Counted from the stretch's first letter, positions 1-8,664 are shown. The stretch: 64,000 nucleotides of DNA from SXIZ01 sp040079795 (GCA_040079795.1 JBEBJQ010000002.1:62001-126000), one strand, 5' to 3'. A program made the numbers and translations. The notes: a model not told the origin generated them from the letters alone.

Positions 1-37
1 CCTAAACTGAAATCCCAACCAAGGGCAGGAGTAAATC

Positions 38-196
38 ATGGGGCCTTATTATCGCGCTACATCACAAGGGATGGGCGGTTTTTTTGATACGTTTTACCAG
101 CATCCACTTTTAATGGTGCTGTTTGTCGTAGGTGCTGTCGGGGTGGGAATATTTGTATGGCGCAGAAAAAACGCAAAGAATCACCCTGATTTATAG
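38..196 (+). CDS. small single-span membrane protein, unknown
   Basis: A 52-residue frame opens with ATG at 38, preceded by AGGAG at 27-31 with six bases of spacing, which is a good ribosome binding site. The middle of the protein (about residues 22-40) is a single hydrophobic segment followed by a basic stretch (WRRKNAKN), so an N-out/C-in membrane topology is likely. I do not recognise the family. It lies close to the left edge, so any upstream operon partners are outside the window. It points toward the 3' end of the convergent modE gene with about 210 bases between them. Confidence 0.55.
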   Translation: MGPYYRATSQGMGGFFDTFYQHPLLMVLFVVGAVGVGIFVWRRKNAKNHPDL

Positions 197-410
197 GCCT
201 CCCCGGCAAGTCAGTTGGAAATTGCAGCGAAGCAAGATGATAGAATAAAAGCAGTAATGCGGAGTATTAGCGCTTCGCGCCTGTTTATAAACACATGCAA
301 ATGCGGGATATTGATTTTGGATCGTTGATCTAGAAGTAATTTGCGTTTGTAATCTCAAAAAACAACCCATCAATTGACACGCTTGATCAAAACAGACTCA
401 GAAGGCTGTT
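197..410. other. intergenic gap, nothing recognised
   Basis: This is the space between the small membrane protein and the end of modE. I see no gene, no clear hairpin terminator and no repeat. A 60-codon minus-strand frame here has no coding character. Confidence 0.5.
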
Positions 411-1232
411 TTACTCAAATGCCACGCCAAGAATTACCGCACCCGCTTTAAATACCGCCGTAGCCGTTTTGCCGACCTCTAACCCCAAGGCTTCAACACT
501 GTCATTGGTGAGCGTAGCCGCCAGAGAATCCCCACCTTTAAGATTAATAATGACTTCGGAGTTAACCCCCCCCTTTTGGATACGGTAAACCGTACCAGTA
601 AGCTGATTTCTTGCCGACAGCCGATACCCACCAAAATCGGTGACCACTATAATCTGCGGCGCTTTAATCAGGCCAACTACCGTTAAGCCTTTTTGAATAC
701 CCAACGAGTCAGCAGACTCTTTAGTAATGCTTGCAACCAGGGTTTCGCCCCCTTTTAAGGCTATTTCGATCGTGACATTAACAGTTCCAGCTGTAGCTGA
801 AACAACCTGCCCAAACAATTGATTACGCGCACTGACTTTCATGGTTAACCTCTTAAGTAGAAATACAATGTCCTGATTATTGCTCAGGCGTTGGTTTAAC
901 TGCCCCAAAAATTGCTTATGTTCCCGCTGAAGCTGCATAAAGAGCTCCAGAAACGCACTGCCGGTAGCGGTTAGCCTTGTTCCACCGCCTTTACTACCGC
1001 CAACTGCGGTAGTCACCAAAACCTTGGGTGCAAAATTATTAGCCCGCTCGATCATTTCCCAACCACCCTTATAGGTTATGCCAATTTCTTTGGCCGCTTG
1101 GTTGATAGAACCAGTTCGCTGAATGGCTTCCAGCAGCTTGAATAAACGCATATTCAAGCCACCCAGTAAACGTAACTCTGCGTCTACCCATTGGCGGTTA
1201 TTAGGATTGTTAGGCAACTCAAAATCGGACAT
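411..1232 (-). CDS. modE: ModE, molybdate-responsive transcriptional regulator
   Basis: The protein has 273 residues from ATG at 1232. The N-terminal half is the ModE winged-helix domain (SINQAAKEIGITYKGGWEMI), with the glycine-rich wing GGSKGGGTRLT. The C-terminal half has two Mop/TOBE repeats, each starting with the diagnostic SARNQ motif and each binding oxyanion in known ModE proteins. ModE senses molybdate and represses or activates molybdenum genes. An in-frame GTG at 1265 has AAGGA only three bases upstream. I prefer ATG 1232 because it gives the usual N-terminal length, but it lacks an obvious Shine-Dalgarno. The gene is divergent from the porin-modABC operon and has its own sigma-54-type promoter at 1289-1302. 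Confidence 0.93.
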   Translation of the reverse strand: MSDFELPNNPNNRQWVDAELRLLGGLNMRLFKLLEAIQRTGSINQAAKEIGITYKGGWEMIERANNFAPKVLVTTAVGGSKGGGTRLTATGSAFLELFMQLQREHKQFLGQLNQRLSNNQDIVFLLKRLTMKVSARNQLFGQVVSATAGTVNVTIEIALKGGETLVASITKESADSLGIQKGLTVVGLIKAPQIIVVTDFGGYRLSARNQLTGTVYRIQKGGVNSEVIINLKGGDSLAATLTNDSVEALGLEVGKTATAVFKAGAVILGVAFE

Positions 1233-1286
1233 GGAAAAACCCGTGCTGGCTAGAAAAAAAGGCACAAGTCCTTACATTACTTTAAT

Positions 1287-1304
1287 AAGCAATAGTTGTG
1301 CCTG
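1287..1304 (-). promoter_or_regulatory. sigma-54 promoter for modE
   Basis: Read on the minus strand the sequence is AGGCACAACTATTGCTT, with GG (1302-1301), ten bases, then GC (1290-1289). This matches the sigma-54 consensus TGGCAC-N5-TTGC. Transcription would start near 1277, upstream of both candidate modE starts. Confidence 0.65.
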
Positions 1305-1344
1305 CGGACAGTTAAGCCTGTTTCATTGTGAAGTGGTTACATGA

Positions 1345-1362
1345 TTGTAAGGTATCTTACAA
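1345..1362. promoter_or_regulatory. NifA-type upstream activator site 1
   Basis: TGT at 1346-1348, ten bases, ACA at 1359-1361: an exact match to the NifA binding consensus TGT-N10-ACA. The whole element is a perfect inverted repeat with 7-base arms (TTGTAAG/CTTACAA) around GTAT. It sits about 58 bases from the modE -24/-12 element and about 130 from the porin-mod one. Confidence 0.65.
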
Positions 1363-1396
1363 AATTAACTTAATTTTTGTTGTTTTTGTGCATATT

Positions 1397-1412
1397 TGTC
1401 TACTTCTTTACA
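1397..1412. promoter_or_regulatory. NifA-type upstream activator site 2
   Basis: TGT at 1397-1399, ten bases, ACA at 1410-1412, a second TGT-N10-ACA site in the same divergent region. It is about 80 bases upstream of the porin-mod sigma-54 element and about 110 upstream of the modE element, both usual enhancer distances. Confidence 0.55.
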
Positions 1413-1454
1413 CACTTTTAAATCCCCTTAATTCCTCAAAACAACCACCGCTAT

Positions 1455-1474
1455 AACCTTATGGTAATAAGGTT
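1455..1474. promoter_or_regulatory. perfect inverted repeat, candidate ModE operator
   Basis: AACCTTAT and ATAAGGTT form perfect 8-base arms around a 4-base spacer (1463-1466). The element ends just before the -24 box at 1480. Its position beside a molybdenum operon suggests a repressor site. ModE is the natural candidate, but the bases do not closely match the E. coli ModE box, so the protein is unassigned. Confidence 0.45.
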
Positions 1475-1477
1475 TGT

Positions 1478-1494
1478 TTGGCACACGCTTTGCT
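1478..1494 (+). promoter_or_regulatory. sigma-54 promoter for porin-modABC operon
   Basis: The sequence TTGGCACACGCTTTGCT has GG at 1480-1481, exactly ten bases, and GC at 1492-1493. This is close to the full sigma-54 consensus. The predicted start is near 1504, 64 bases before the porin ATG. Confidence 0.8.
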
Positions 1495-1567
1495 CTTATA
1501 ATTGATGTAGCTGGATGCCCATAACAATGGGGTTCAACGGAATATTTTTACATCAAAGGAAAATACC

Positions 1568-3055
1568 ATGCCCCCAAAGCTTAAGTTCACAATTAGCCTA
1601 TCCGTTGCCAGCCATTTTTTGATGGGTAATATTATTGCGGCAGAAAAAAACCCGCCGCCAGCTATTACATACACTCGCCCCCCCTTTGCGGCATTTTCCA
1701 GCCAAATGCAGGATGGTTTAACCGGCGGTGGTAAATATGAACAGCCCGCATGGAATCTGCACGACGCTCTGAAACTACCGGATTGGTTGTCATTGTCGGT
1801 CGAACAACGGGTTCGTTATGAATCACTGGATGGTAGGGTTAATGCCAATGCCAAAGGCGGGGACCAACAAATTCCGCTGCAATTGGATGTTGCGTTAGAG
1901 GCCCGTTATGGCGCTTGGCGCGTCGGCAGCGAGTTTTTGGATGCCCGCCAGCTAGGGGCTGATAGCGGTTCCGGTGTCAATAACACGCATGTTGATACGG
2001 CTGATTTCATTCAAGCTTACTTGGCATGGTCCAAGCAAAATCTTAATTACAGTGGCATCGGCGTGGAAGTGGTTGGTGGTCGGCAAATGTTGAATTTAGG
2101 CAGTCGGCGCTTAGTTGCCAGAAACGTCTTCCGCAACACCATTAACAGCTTCACGGGTGGCAAGCTGCGGATCACCGATTACAGCCATTGGCAGTTTACC
2201 GGTTTTGTGACGACGCCCGTCATTCGTTATCCAACGACTGCGACGGATATTCTCAATGACGTACACAGTTTTGATGAAGAGGACGGACACACCTTATTCT
2301 CGGGTGGTCTTTTTGAACTGTATAATCTGCCTTTGAATATTAGCAGCGAACTGTATTTGTACCATTTGGACGAAAGCGATAGTGCTAACAATTTAACCCG
2401 AAACCGCCGCTATTTCACTCCCGGCGCGCGTTTTTTTATCAAACCGACCAAGGGCAAATTTGACTTTCAACTGGAATCTATCGGTCAAATCGGTACTGTT
2501 CGTGCCACGACTGCCGCTACCGACCATAAAGATCAACAGCACTTAGCTTGGATGCAACATTTCGATGCCGGTTATACCTTTGAAATGCCTTGGTCTCCGC
2601 GTTTTGCTTTCGAATATGATTATGCCAGTGGCGATGATAACCCGAACGACGGTAAAGACCAGCGCTTTGATACCTTGTATGGCGCACGCCGCTTTGACTT
2701 TGGCCCTACTGGGATATATGGTGCTTTTGCCCGCACCAACCTGAACACACCGGGTTTACGCATCAGTGCCGCGCCGCGTGAAGATGTGCAGCTTGCTTTA
2801 AGCCATCGTGCTTTTTGGCTGGCATCAAAGACTGACAGCTGGGGCAGTAATGGTTTGCAGGATAAAACCGGACGTAGTGGTGATTATGTTGGTCAGCAAC
2901 TGGAACTGACTGCCCGCTATGATTTCAACAGCAGCCTTAATTTTGAAACCGGCTGGACGCATTTGTTTAAAGGCCAGTTTGCGAAACAGGCGCCTTCTGC
3001 ACCCAACGGACAAGATGTCGATTATTTCTATGTCCAAACCCAACTTCGATTTTAA
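1568..3055 (+). CDS. alginate-export-family outer-membrane porin
   Basis: The protein has 495 residues with an N-terminal signal-like segment (residues 1-25) and a body of alternating beta-strand character ending in the aromatic strand FYVQTQLRF, the usual outer-membrane barrel signature. It resembles the alginate_exp (AlgE-like) porin family. It is the first gene of the operon, 21 bases before modA, with the SD-like AAAGGA upstream of ATG. Family members are diffusion channels for various solutes. The context behind a nif-type promoter and ahead of modABC suggests a role in bringing molybdate across the outer membrane; that is inference. Alginate transport itself is not supported by any neighbour. 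Confidence 0.8.
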   Translation: MPPKLKFTISLSVASHFLMGNIIAAEKNPPPAITYTRPPFAAFSSQMQDGLTGGGKYEQPAWNLHDALKLPDWLSLSVEQRVRYESLDGRVNANAKGGDQQIPLQLDVALEARYGAWRVGSEFLDARQLGADSGSGVNNTHVDTADFIQAYLAWSKQNLNYSGIGVEVVGGRQMLNLGSRRLVARNVFRNTINSFTGGKLRITDYSHWQFTGFVTTPVIRYPTTATDILNDVHSFDEEDGHTLFSGGLFELYNLPLNISSELYLYHLDESDSANNLTRNRRYFTPGARFFIKPTKGKFDFQLESIGQIGTVRATTAATDHKDQQHLAWMQHFDAGYTFEMPWSPRFAFEYDYASGDDNPNDGKDQRFDTLYGARRFDFGPTGIYGAFARTNLNTPGLRISAAPREDVQLALSHRAFWLASKTDSWGSNGLQDKTGRSGDYVGQQLELTARYDFNSSLNFETGWTHLFKGQFAKQAPSAPNGQDVDYFYVQTQLRF

Positions 3056-3076
3056 TGTTAATACAGGGAGAATAGG

Positions 3077-3853
3077 ATGAAATTTAACACGCTGATATTT
3101 TTAGGGCTTTTATTAGCTTCTTCAATCAGTCAGGCCGCCACCACGCTCGTTGCGGTCGCCTCCAACTTTACCAAACCGATGACCGAAATCGCAGTGGCTT
3201 TTGAAAAGGCCACAGGTCATACCGCCAACCTATCGTTCGGCGCATCCGGTAAATTTGTGGCTCAATTAGAAAATGGTGGACCCTTTGAAGTGTTTTTGTC
3301 AGCGGATGAAAAAAATCCTAAAAAACTGGCACAAGATGATTTTGCAGTCGCGGACAGCCAATTCACCTATGCAGTGGGTAAATTGGTATTGTGGTCAGCG
3401 ACACCTAACTATGTAGACGATCAAGGCAAAATCTTGAGCAAAGGCGGCTTTAAACACATCGCCTTGGCTGATCCCAAACTAGCCCCTTATGGTGCAGCGG
3501 CAGTTGAATTAATGCAAGGTATGGAGTTGTGTGACAAATTACAACCCTTATTCGTACAAGGCGAAAACATTGCCCAAACCCAGCAGTTCATCAGTACCGG
3601 CAATGCCGAACTGGGTTTTTTGGCGTTGTCGCAAGTGATTGAAAACGGCAAAATCGCTAGCGGTTCCGGTTGGATAGTACCTGACGATAAACATAAAGCA
3701 ATCCTGCAGGATGCTATCCTGTTGAAAACGGGTGCCGAAAATCCAGCGGCCCAAGCACTGATGAAGTTTTTAAAATCGCCGGAAGCCTTAGCGATTATCC
3801 AGAAATATGGCTATGAACTCCCCAAGGAGTTTAAGTTACCCAAAGCGGCTTAA
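3077..3853 (+). CDS. modA: ModA, periplasmic molybdate-binding protein
   Basis: The protein has 258 residues, with a signal peptide cleaved after SISQA (about residue 20). The mature start TTLVAVASNFTKPM and the segment FGASGKFVAQLENGGPFEVF are typical of ModA, where serines and backbone amides bind the oxyanion. It delivers molybdate to the ModBC transporter. The SD GGGAGAA lies before ATG 3077. It is 12 bases upstream of modB, which has a strong AAAGGAGG site. Length and motifs are complete. Confidence 0.95.
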   Translation: MKFNTLIFLGLLLASSISQAATTLVAVASNFTKPMTEIAVAFEKATGHTANLSFGASGKFVAQLENGGPFEVFLSADEKNPKKLAQDDFAVADSQFTYAVGKLVLWSATPNYVDDQGKILSKGGFKHIALADPKLAPYGAAAVELMQGMELCDKLQPLFVQGENIAQTQQFISTGNAELGFLALSQVIENGKIASGSGWIVPDDKHKAILQDAILLKTGAENPAAQALMKFLKSPEALAIIQKYGYELPKEFKLPKAA

Positions 3854-3865
3854 AGGAGGACACCA

Positions 3866-4552
3866 ATGTTAAACGAGGCGGATATCGCGACCCTTTGGCT
3901 GACGTTTAAAGTCGCCAGTATCGCCACAGTGTTGATGCTGTTACTGGGTACGCCGCTGGCCTGGTGGCTGGCACGCACACAGTCACGTATGAAAGGCATT
4001 GCGAATGCGCTGGTGGCCTTGCCTTTAGTGTTGCCGCCCAGCGTCTTGGGATTTTATCTGTTGGTGCTAATGGGGCCAAAGGGCTTGGTCGGTCGTTTAA
4101 CCACCGAACTGGGCTTGGGTACCTTACCATTTACCTTTGCTGGCTTAGTGGTTGCCTCGGTCTTGTATTCCCTGCCGTTTGTGGTGCAACCCTTGCAAAC
4201 CGCGTTTGCGGCGATCGGCGAACGTCCGCTGGAAGCCGCCGCAACCTTGCGGGCTAGCCCATTAGATACTTTTTTCAGTGTGGTGATGCCGTTGGCGCGC
4301 CCTGGATTTTTAACCGCCACCATTTTAGGCTTTGCCCATACCGTGGGTGAATTCGGGGTAGTGCTGATGGTCGGCGGTAATATCCCCGATAAAACCCGTG
4401 TGGTCTCAGTACAAATTTATAACCATGTGGAAGCCTTGGAATATGAGCAAGCGCACTGGTTGGCGGGTGGTTTGCTGGTATTTTCGTTTACCGTATTGCT
4501 GCTAATGTATAGTGTCCTGAAAACCCAACCCGTTGCCCACCCAATCAAGTGA
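3866..4552 (+). CDS. modB: ModB, molybdate ABC transporter permease
   Basis: The protein has 228 residues with about five to six hydrophobic segments. The permease-ATPase coupling motif is seen as EAAATLRASPLDTFFSVVMP (about residues 122-141), followed by TVGEFGVVLMVGGN, characteristic of ModB. It forms the inner-membrane channel that works with ModA and ModC. It starts at ATG 3866 after AAAGGAGG and ends in a GTGA overlap with modC, showing translational coupling. Confidence 0.95.
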   Translation: MLNEADIATLWLTFKVASIATVLMLLLGTPLAWWLARTQSRMKGIANALVALPLVLPPSVLGFYLLVLMGPKGLVGRLTTELGLGTLPFTFAGLVVASVLYSLPFVVQPLQTAFAAIGERPLEAAATLRASPLDTFFSVVMPLARPGFLTATILGFAHTVGEFGVVLMVGGNIPDKTRVVSVQIYNHVEALEYEQAHWLAGGLLVFSFTVLLLMYSVLKTQPVAHPIK

Positions 4553-5628
4553 CTCAGCCTATAACTGCGCGTTTTCAGCTTCAATTTGCTAATTTCCAGC
4601 TGGCTGTGGATTTGTCTTTGCCGGGTGCTGGCATCACCGTGCTGTTTGGACATTCCGGTTCGGGTAAAACCACCTTGTTGCGTTGTATCGCGGGCTTGCA
4701 GCGTGCCCCGCAGGGATTTTTGCAAATCAACGGCAATACTTGGCAGGACAGCGAAAGTGACTTCTTTTTGCCAACGCATAAGCGCTCGCTGGGGTATGTC
4801 TTTCAAGAAGCCAGTTTATTTCCACATTTGACTGTCGCGGAGAATTTGCAATTTGGCTTGAAACGGATTGCCAAGTCATCCGCAAATGTCAATTTGCAGC
4901 AGACATTAGAACTCTTGGGCATAGAACATTTATTATCACGTATGCCGGAACGTCTCTCCGGCGGCGAACGGCAACGGGTCGCCATTGCCAGGGCGCTGGC
5001 GTTAAATCCTGAAATCTTGCTCATGGACGAACCGCTGGCGTCTTTGGATGCCAAACGCAAACAGGAATTGCTACCGTATTTCATGCGCCTGCATCAGGAA
5101 TTGCATATCCCCATCTTATATGTCACGCATTCCCAGCAGGAAGTGGCGCAGTTGGCGGACTATCTGGTGATACTGGCGGAAGGCAAAGTCGTTGCTACCG
5201 GCAGTTTGCCCGAAACCTTAAGCAGGCTCGATTTACCGTTATCGCAAGATCAACAGGCGGCGACGGTATGGGAAGGGAAAATTATAGGGCATGAACTCGA
5301 TTATCATCTCACCCGTGCGGCTTTTGAGGGTGAAATGCTGAGTTTACCGGCGATTGATGCAGAAATTGGTTCACCATTACGGGTGCAGATATTTGCCCGC
5401 GATGTCAGTATCGCGTTAGAAGCCCCTAAAGCCAGCAGTATTTTAAATGTGCTGGCCGCGACCATCTCAGGCTTGGTCGATGACCAAGCTGGACAGAGCT
5501 TAGTGCAGTTAAAAGTCAGCAAGCAGTTTTTGCTGGCACTTATTACCCGTAAATCCCGCTTATTGCTGGGTTTACAGATTGGCATGGCGGTTTATGTGCA
5601 AATCAAGGGTACATCCATTTTAAATTAA
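4549..5628 (+). CDS. modC: ModC, molybdate ABC transporter ATPase
   Basis: The protein has 359 residues from a GTG start that overlaps the modB stop. It has Walker A GHSGSGKT (34-41), Q-loop in VFQEA, signature LSGGERQRVAIARAL, Walker B LLMDEPLASLD and the H-loop histidine in YVTHS. The last 70 residues form the TOBE/Mop domain that is the usual ModC C-terminus. It energises molybdate import with ModAB. All catalytic residues are intact, in contrast to the ModC-like protein downstream. Confidence 0.95.
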   Translation: MTQPITARFQLQFANFQLAVDLSLPGAGITVLFGHSGSGKTTLLRCIAGLQRAPQGFLQINGNTWQDSESDFFLPTHKRSLGYVFQEASLFPHLTVAENLQFGLKRIAKSSANVNLQQTLELLGIEHLLSRMPERLSGGERQRVAIARALALNPEILLMDEPLASLDAKRKQELLPYFMRLHQELHIPILYVTHSQQEVAQLADYLVILAEGKVVATGSLPETLSRLDLPLSQDQQAATVWEGKIIGHELDYHLTRAAFEGEMLSLPAIDAEIGSPLRVQIFARDVSIALEAPKASSILNVLAATISGLVDDQAGQSLVQLKVSKQFLLALITRKSRLLLGLQIGMAVYVQIKGTSILN

Positions 5629-5645
5629 TTAATAGGATAAACATT

Positions 5646-6074
5646 ATGAAAGCAAGTGCACGTAATCAGTTTAAAGGTACCGTGAGTGACGTCATCATCG
5701 GTACGGTCAATGCCGAAGTTCTTGTGAGCTTAACAGGTGGCGCAACTATTGTGGCTTCTGTAACCAAAGAGTCTATTGACGCTTTGGCGATTAAAAGTGG
5801 GGTATCGGTTATTGCCTTGGTAAAAGCCCCACAAATTATTCTGGTCACCAACTTTGGGGGCTATAAATTATCCGCCCGTAATCAGTTACAGGGCACGATC
5901 ACCGAAGTAAAACCGGGTGCGGTCAATACCGAAGTTGATCTTGAACTCAGCGGTGGCGAAAAGGTTGTGGTCACGGTAACTAATGACAGCGTTGAAACTT
6001 TGGGCTTACGTAAAGGCCAAGCAGCGACAGCGGCGTTTAAAGCAGGCGCGGTTATTTTAGCAGTCGCCGGATAA
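5646..6074 (+). CDS. two-domain molbindin (Mop/ModG-like)
   Basis: The protein has 142 residues made of two Mop repeats, each opening with SARNQ (residues 3-7 and 76-80) and containing the KAP and NDS/KES elements. It is very similar to the C-terminal half of ModE in this window. Free di-Mop proteins such as ModG of Azotobacter bind several molybdate ions and buffer cytoplasmic molybdenum. It follows modC by 17 bases, with GGATAA as a weak SD, so it is probably cotranscribed. Confidence 0.9.
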   Translation: MKASARNQFKGTVSDVIIGTVNAEVLVSLTGGATIVASVTKESIDALAIKSGVSVIALVKAPQIILVTNFGGYKLSARNQLQGTITEVKPGAVNTEVDLELSGGEKVVVTVTNDSVETLGLRKGQAATAAFKAGAVILAVAG

Positions 6075-6148
6075 ACTCATAACCGAGGCGGATGCTTACT
6101 GTTTTTTAGTTGTAGCCGCGTCGGGCTTGCCCTCAAGAAGAGGCCAAC

Positions 6149-7324
6149 ATGTTATTGGAAATGAATGTAAAACTACGACGGGGGCATTTCGACCTGAGCA
6201 CCAATTTATCCGTAAACGATGCTAGTATTGGGTTATTTGGTAAATCCGGTGCGGGTAAAAGCACCCTGCTCGGCTTAATTGCGGGTACTATTCAACCACA
6301 AACTGGCTATATCGTGCTGGACGGCAAAATTCTGTTCGATAGCCGTAAAGGTATCATGATGCCTTACGAGCAACGTCCAGTAGGCGCAGTGTTGCAACTC
6401 AATTCAGGTAACTCGGCTGAAAGTATTCGTGAAAACCTGACCGCCGCCTACCACCGCACCTTAAGGCAGCGCAGACTCTTCAAACTGGATTTTTTAATCA
6501 GCCTGTTAGAACTCGACCCGCTGCTCGATCAGGCTGTTGAATTACTGTCTACCGGTGAATACCAACGGGTGGCCTTGGCGCGTGCGTTATTAAAATCACC
6601 GCAATTATTACTTCTGGATGAAACCTTCGCCGCTATCGGTCACGAATACCGTGAACAATTGTTGCCGCTGCTCAAAAGCTTACAGGACGAACTGGGCTTA
6701 CCGGCACTGTATGCCAGTCAAAGTTTAGGTGAAATTCTGGCGCTGACCGATCAACTGATCGTCATAGACCAGGGCAAAGTGCTGAGTAACGGCTCGTTGC
6801 GTGAGTTTGCCAAACAACAAGGTATGCTGCGCTATTTAGGGATACGTCAGGTTGACAATATTTTACCGGTCACTATTGGCAGTCATGACCCTGTGTCCGG
6901 TTGCACGATGGCGGACAACTTTGGTCTATCCCTCGCTTTACCCCTGCGGCCGCATTTGACGATTGGCAGCCAATCCCAAATTTCCATACGCGCAAACGAC
7001 ATTGCCTTATCGCGCAACTATATCAACGGCATTTCCATCCAAAATCAACTCAAAGGTCAAATTTGCGCACTCATTTTAAGTGGCGAGAGCTTTATCGTAC
7101 AAATCGATTGCGGCACTACCCTACTTGCTGAAATCACCCCCGGTGCTTGTCGGGACATGGCTTTACAGGAGGGCGAAATGATCTATTGCCTGATTAAAAC
7201 CCACTCTATTGTCTATCTCGCAGAAATGGATGCCCAGCCTTATCGACGGGTCATTAATCACGGCGACGGCGCCTATTATCTTGGTACAACCAGACCGGAA
7301 AACAAAACCGCATTACTCGGATAA
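6149..7324 (+). CDS. degenerate ModC-like ABC ATPase with Mop domain
   Basis: The protein has 391 residues and AGAGG upstream of ATG. The N-terminal ABC domain has Walker A GKSGAGKS (31-38) and Q83, but the signature reads LSTGE (133-137), Walker B ends LLLLDETF with no D-loop SALD, and the H-loop position is Gln191 (YASQS) instead of His. A TOBE/Mop-like domain with the motif QNQLKG lies near residue 295. ABC ATPases lacking the switch histidine usually hydrolyse ATP poorly. It has no permease or binding protein of its own, and it follows the Mop gene by 74 bases. A sensor or modulator of ModABC is possible; this is inference. Confidence 0.8.
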   Translation: MLLEMNVKLRRGHFDLSTNLSVNDASIGLFGKSGAGKSTLLGLIAGTIQPQTGYIVLDGKILFDSRKGIMMPYEQRPVGAVLQLNSGNSAESIRENLTAAYHRTLRQRRLFKLDFLISLLELDPLLDQAVELLSTGEYQRVALARALLKSPQLLLLDETFAAIGHEYREQLLPLLKSLQDELGLPALYASQSLGEILALTDQLIVIDQGKVLSNGSLREFAKQQGMLRYLGIRQVDNILPVTIGSHDPVSGCTMADNFGLSLALPLRPHLTIGSQSQISIRANDIALSRNYINGISIQNQLKGQICALILSGESFIVQIDCGTTLLAEITPGACRDMALQEGEMIYCLIKTHSIVYLAEMDAQPYRRVINHGDGAYYLGTTRPENKTALLG

Positions 7325-7553
7325 TCAGCTAACGCCCATTCTTTCATTAAACAACTACTCCTGTCTGCAGCGAGTTAATCACCCCCATACAATGCTTACG
7401 ATCACGCATCGCGTTTTGGGGGATCATCGCAAACCCCACCGGATAAATTTTTTTTACCTGTAGCCGTAACAAATGTGGGATAAAACTGTCCCATCAAATA
7501 GCTGGAACTAAGCCGTTCTAATAGGCAATTGAATTTAAGGGCAGGGGTTGTTT
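7325..7553. other. intergenic gap before msrA
   Basis: About 230 bases with no gene. An imperfect repeat TGGGA...TCCCA lies around 7473-7495, and AGGGG precedes the msrA start. No convincing promoter or terminator was seen. Confidence 0.4.
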
Positions 7554-8579
7554 ATGAATAAAGGGTATCGCACATTTTGGCCTTTACTGATGCTAGGCAT
7601 TATCGTGATGGCGATGGGGATGGTTTCAAACTCGCCACTGTGGGCGGGTGATAGTGCTAACGCTTCCCTAAATAAAGCGGCGGTTAGCCGCAATACCCCT
7701 TACATTGTCTTGGGCATGGGCTGTTTCTGGGGTGCTGAAAAACGGATGCAAGCCCTAGCAGGTGTTTTAGATGTTGAAGCTGGCTATGCCGGTGGTGATA
7801 TGGCTAATCCAAACTACCAATCGCTGCATGACAGCGAACAAGCAATACAAACAGGCAAAGCCCTTAAAAACCATGCCGAAGTGGTTAAAGTCTATTACGA
7901 CCCAAAGCAAACCAGCCTTGAACGGGTCCTAATTCAGTTTTGGGAAAATCACAACCCTACCCAAGGGAATCGCCAAGGCAATGACATGGGGAGTAATTAT
8001 CGTAGCGGAATTTTTTATCGTAGCGATGCCGAACATCAATTGGCAGAGAAAACCCGCGACATCTATCAATCCAACTTAAAAACCGCTGGCATTGCCACGC
8101 CCATTACCACTGAAATTGCCCCACTCAAAAACTATACTTCCGCCGAAGACTATCATCAGGACTATTTGGAGAAAAACCCGCAGGGCTATTGCGGTTTGGG
8201 GGGATCTGGCGTTGCTTATTCTGACCCCAGTCTAGCAACTCGCGGCGAACAGCGCCATAGCACGCCTTTAGCGGATAAAACCGCAGAAACTGGGCGCTGG
8301 CAACAAATCAAACTCAATACCAAGCAACAACTGATTGCTTTTGAAGCAGTTGAATGCGGCTATTGCAGGCAATTCGATAAGGAAGTATTAGCAACCTGGA
8401 AAAATCCAATTCCTATCGTATCGACCAATGCAACGACGCCGCCCAACGGCTGGCAACTTAAGCAAGCATTGTTTGCAACCCCAACCATAGTGTTGTTTAA
8501 GGATCAGCAAGAGATTGCCCGCTATACCGGCTATCAAGGTGTCCAACCATTCTGGCAATGGTTAAGTTCAGTAGGTTAG
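7554..8579 (+). CDS. msrA: exported MsrA fused to a thioredoxin-like domain
   Basis: The protein has 341 residues from ATG 7554, preceded by GCAGGGG. An upstream in-frame TTG at 7548 is less likely. Residues 1-33 form a signal or anchor segment. The MsrA domain follows with the catalytic GCFWGAE motif (about residue 57) and reduces methionine-S-sulfoxide. After residue 230 comes a thioredoxin-fold domain with CGYC in ECGYCRQFDKEVL and a cis-proline ATPTIV motif. The fusion suggests that the second domain recycles the MsrA active site in the periplasm. Separate MsrA is cytoplasmic and about 210 residues long, so this is an extended form. Confidence 0.88.
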   Translation: MNKGYRTFWPLLMLGIIVMAMGMVSNSPLWAGDSANASLNKAAVSRNTPYIVLGMGCFWGAEKRMQALAGVLDVEAGYAGGDMANPNYQSLHDSEQAIQTGKALKNHAEVVKVYYDPKQTSLERVLIQFWENHNPTQGNRQGNDMGSNYRSGIFYRSDAEHQLAEKTRDIYQSNLKTAGIATPITTEIAPLKNYTSAEDYHQDYLEKNPQGYCGLGGSGVAYSDPSLATRGEQRHSTPLADKTAETGRWQQIKLNTKQQLIAFEAVECGYCRQFDKEVLATWKNPIPIVSTNATTPPNGWQLKQALFATPTIVLFKDQQEIARYTGYQGVQPFWQWLSSVG

Positions 8580-8664
8580 GCTGACGCAAGGAAGTCCAAC
8601 ACATTGAAGCCATAAATGTTAGGCTTCGCTATCGCTCTGCCCAACCTACAAAACTTAATTTCCA

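Noticed and set aside
1302..1344. TGT...ACA pairs with eight or nine bases of spacing near modE
   Set aside because: The spacing is wrong for NifA; only the two sites with ten bases were kept.
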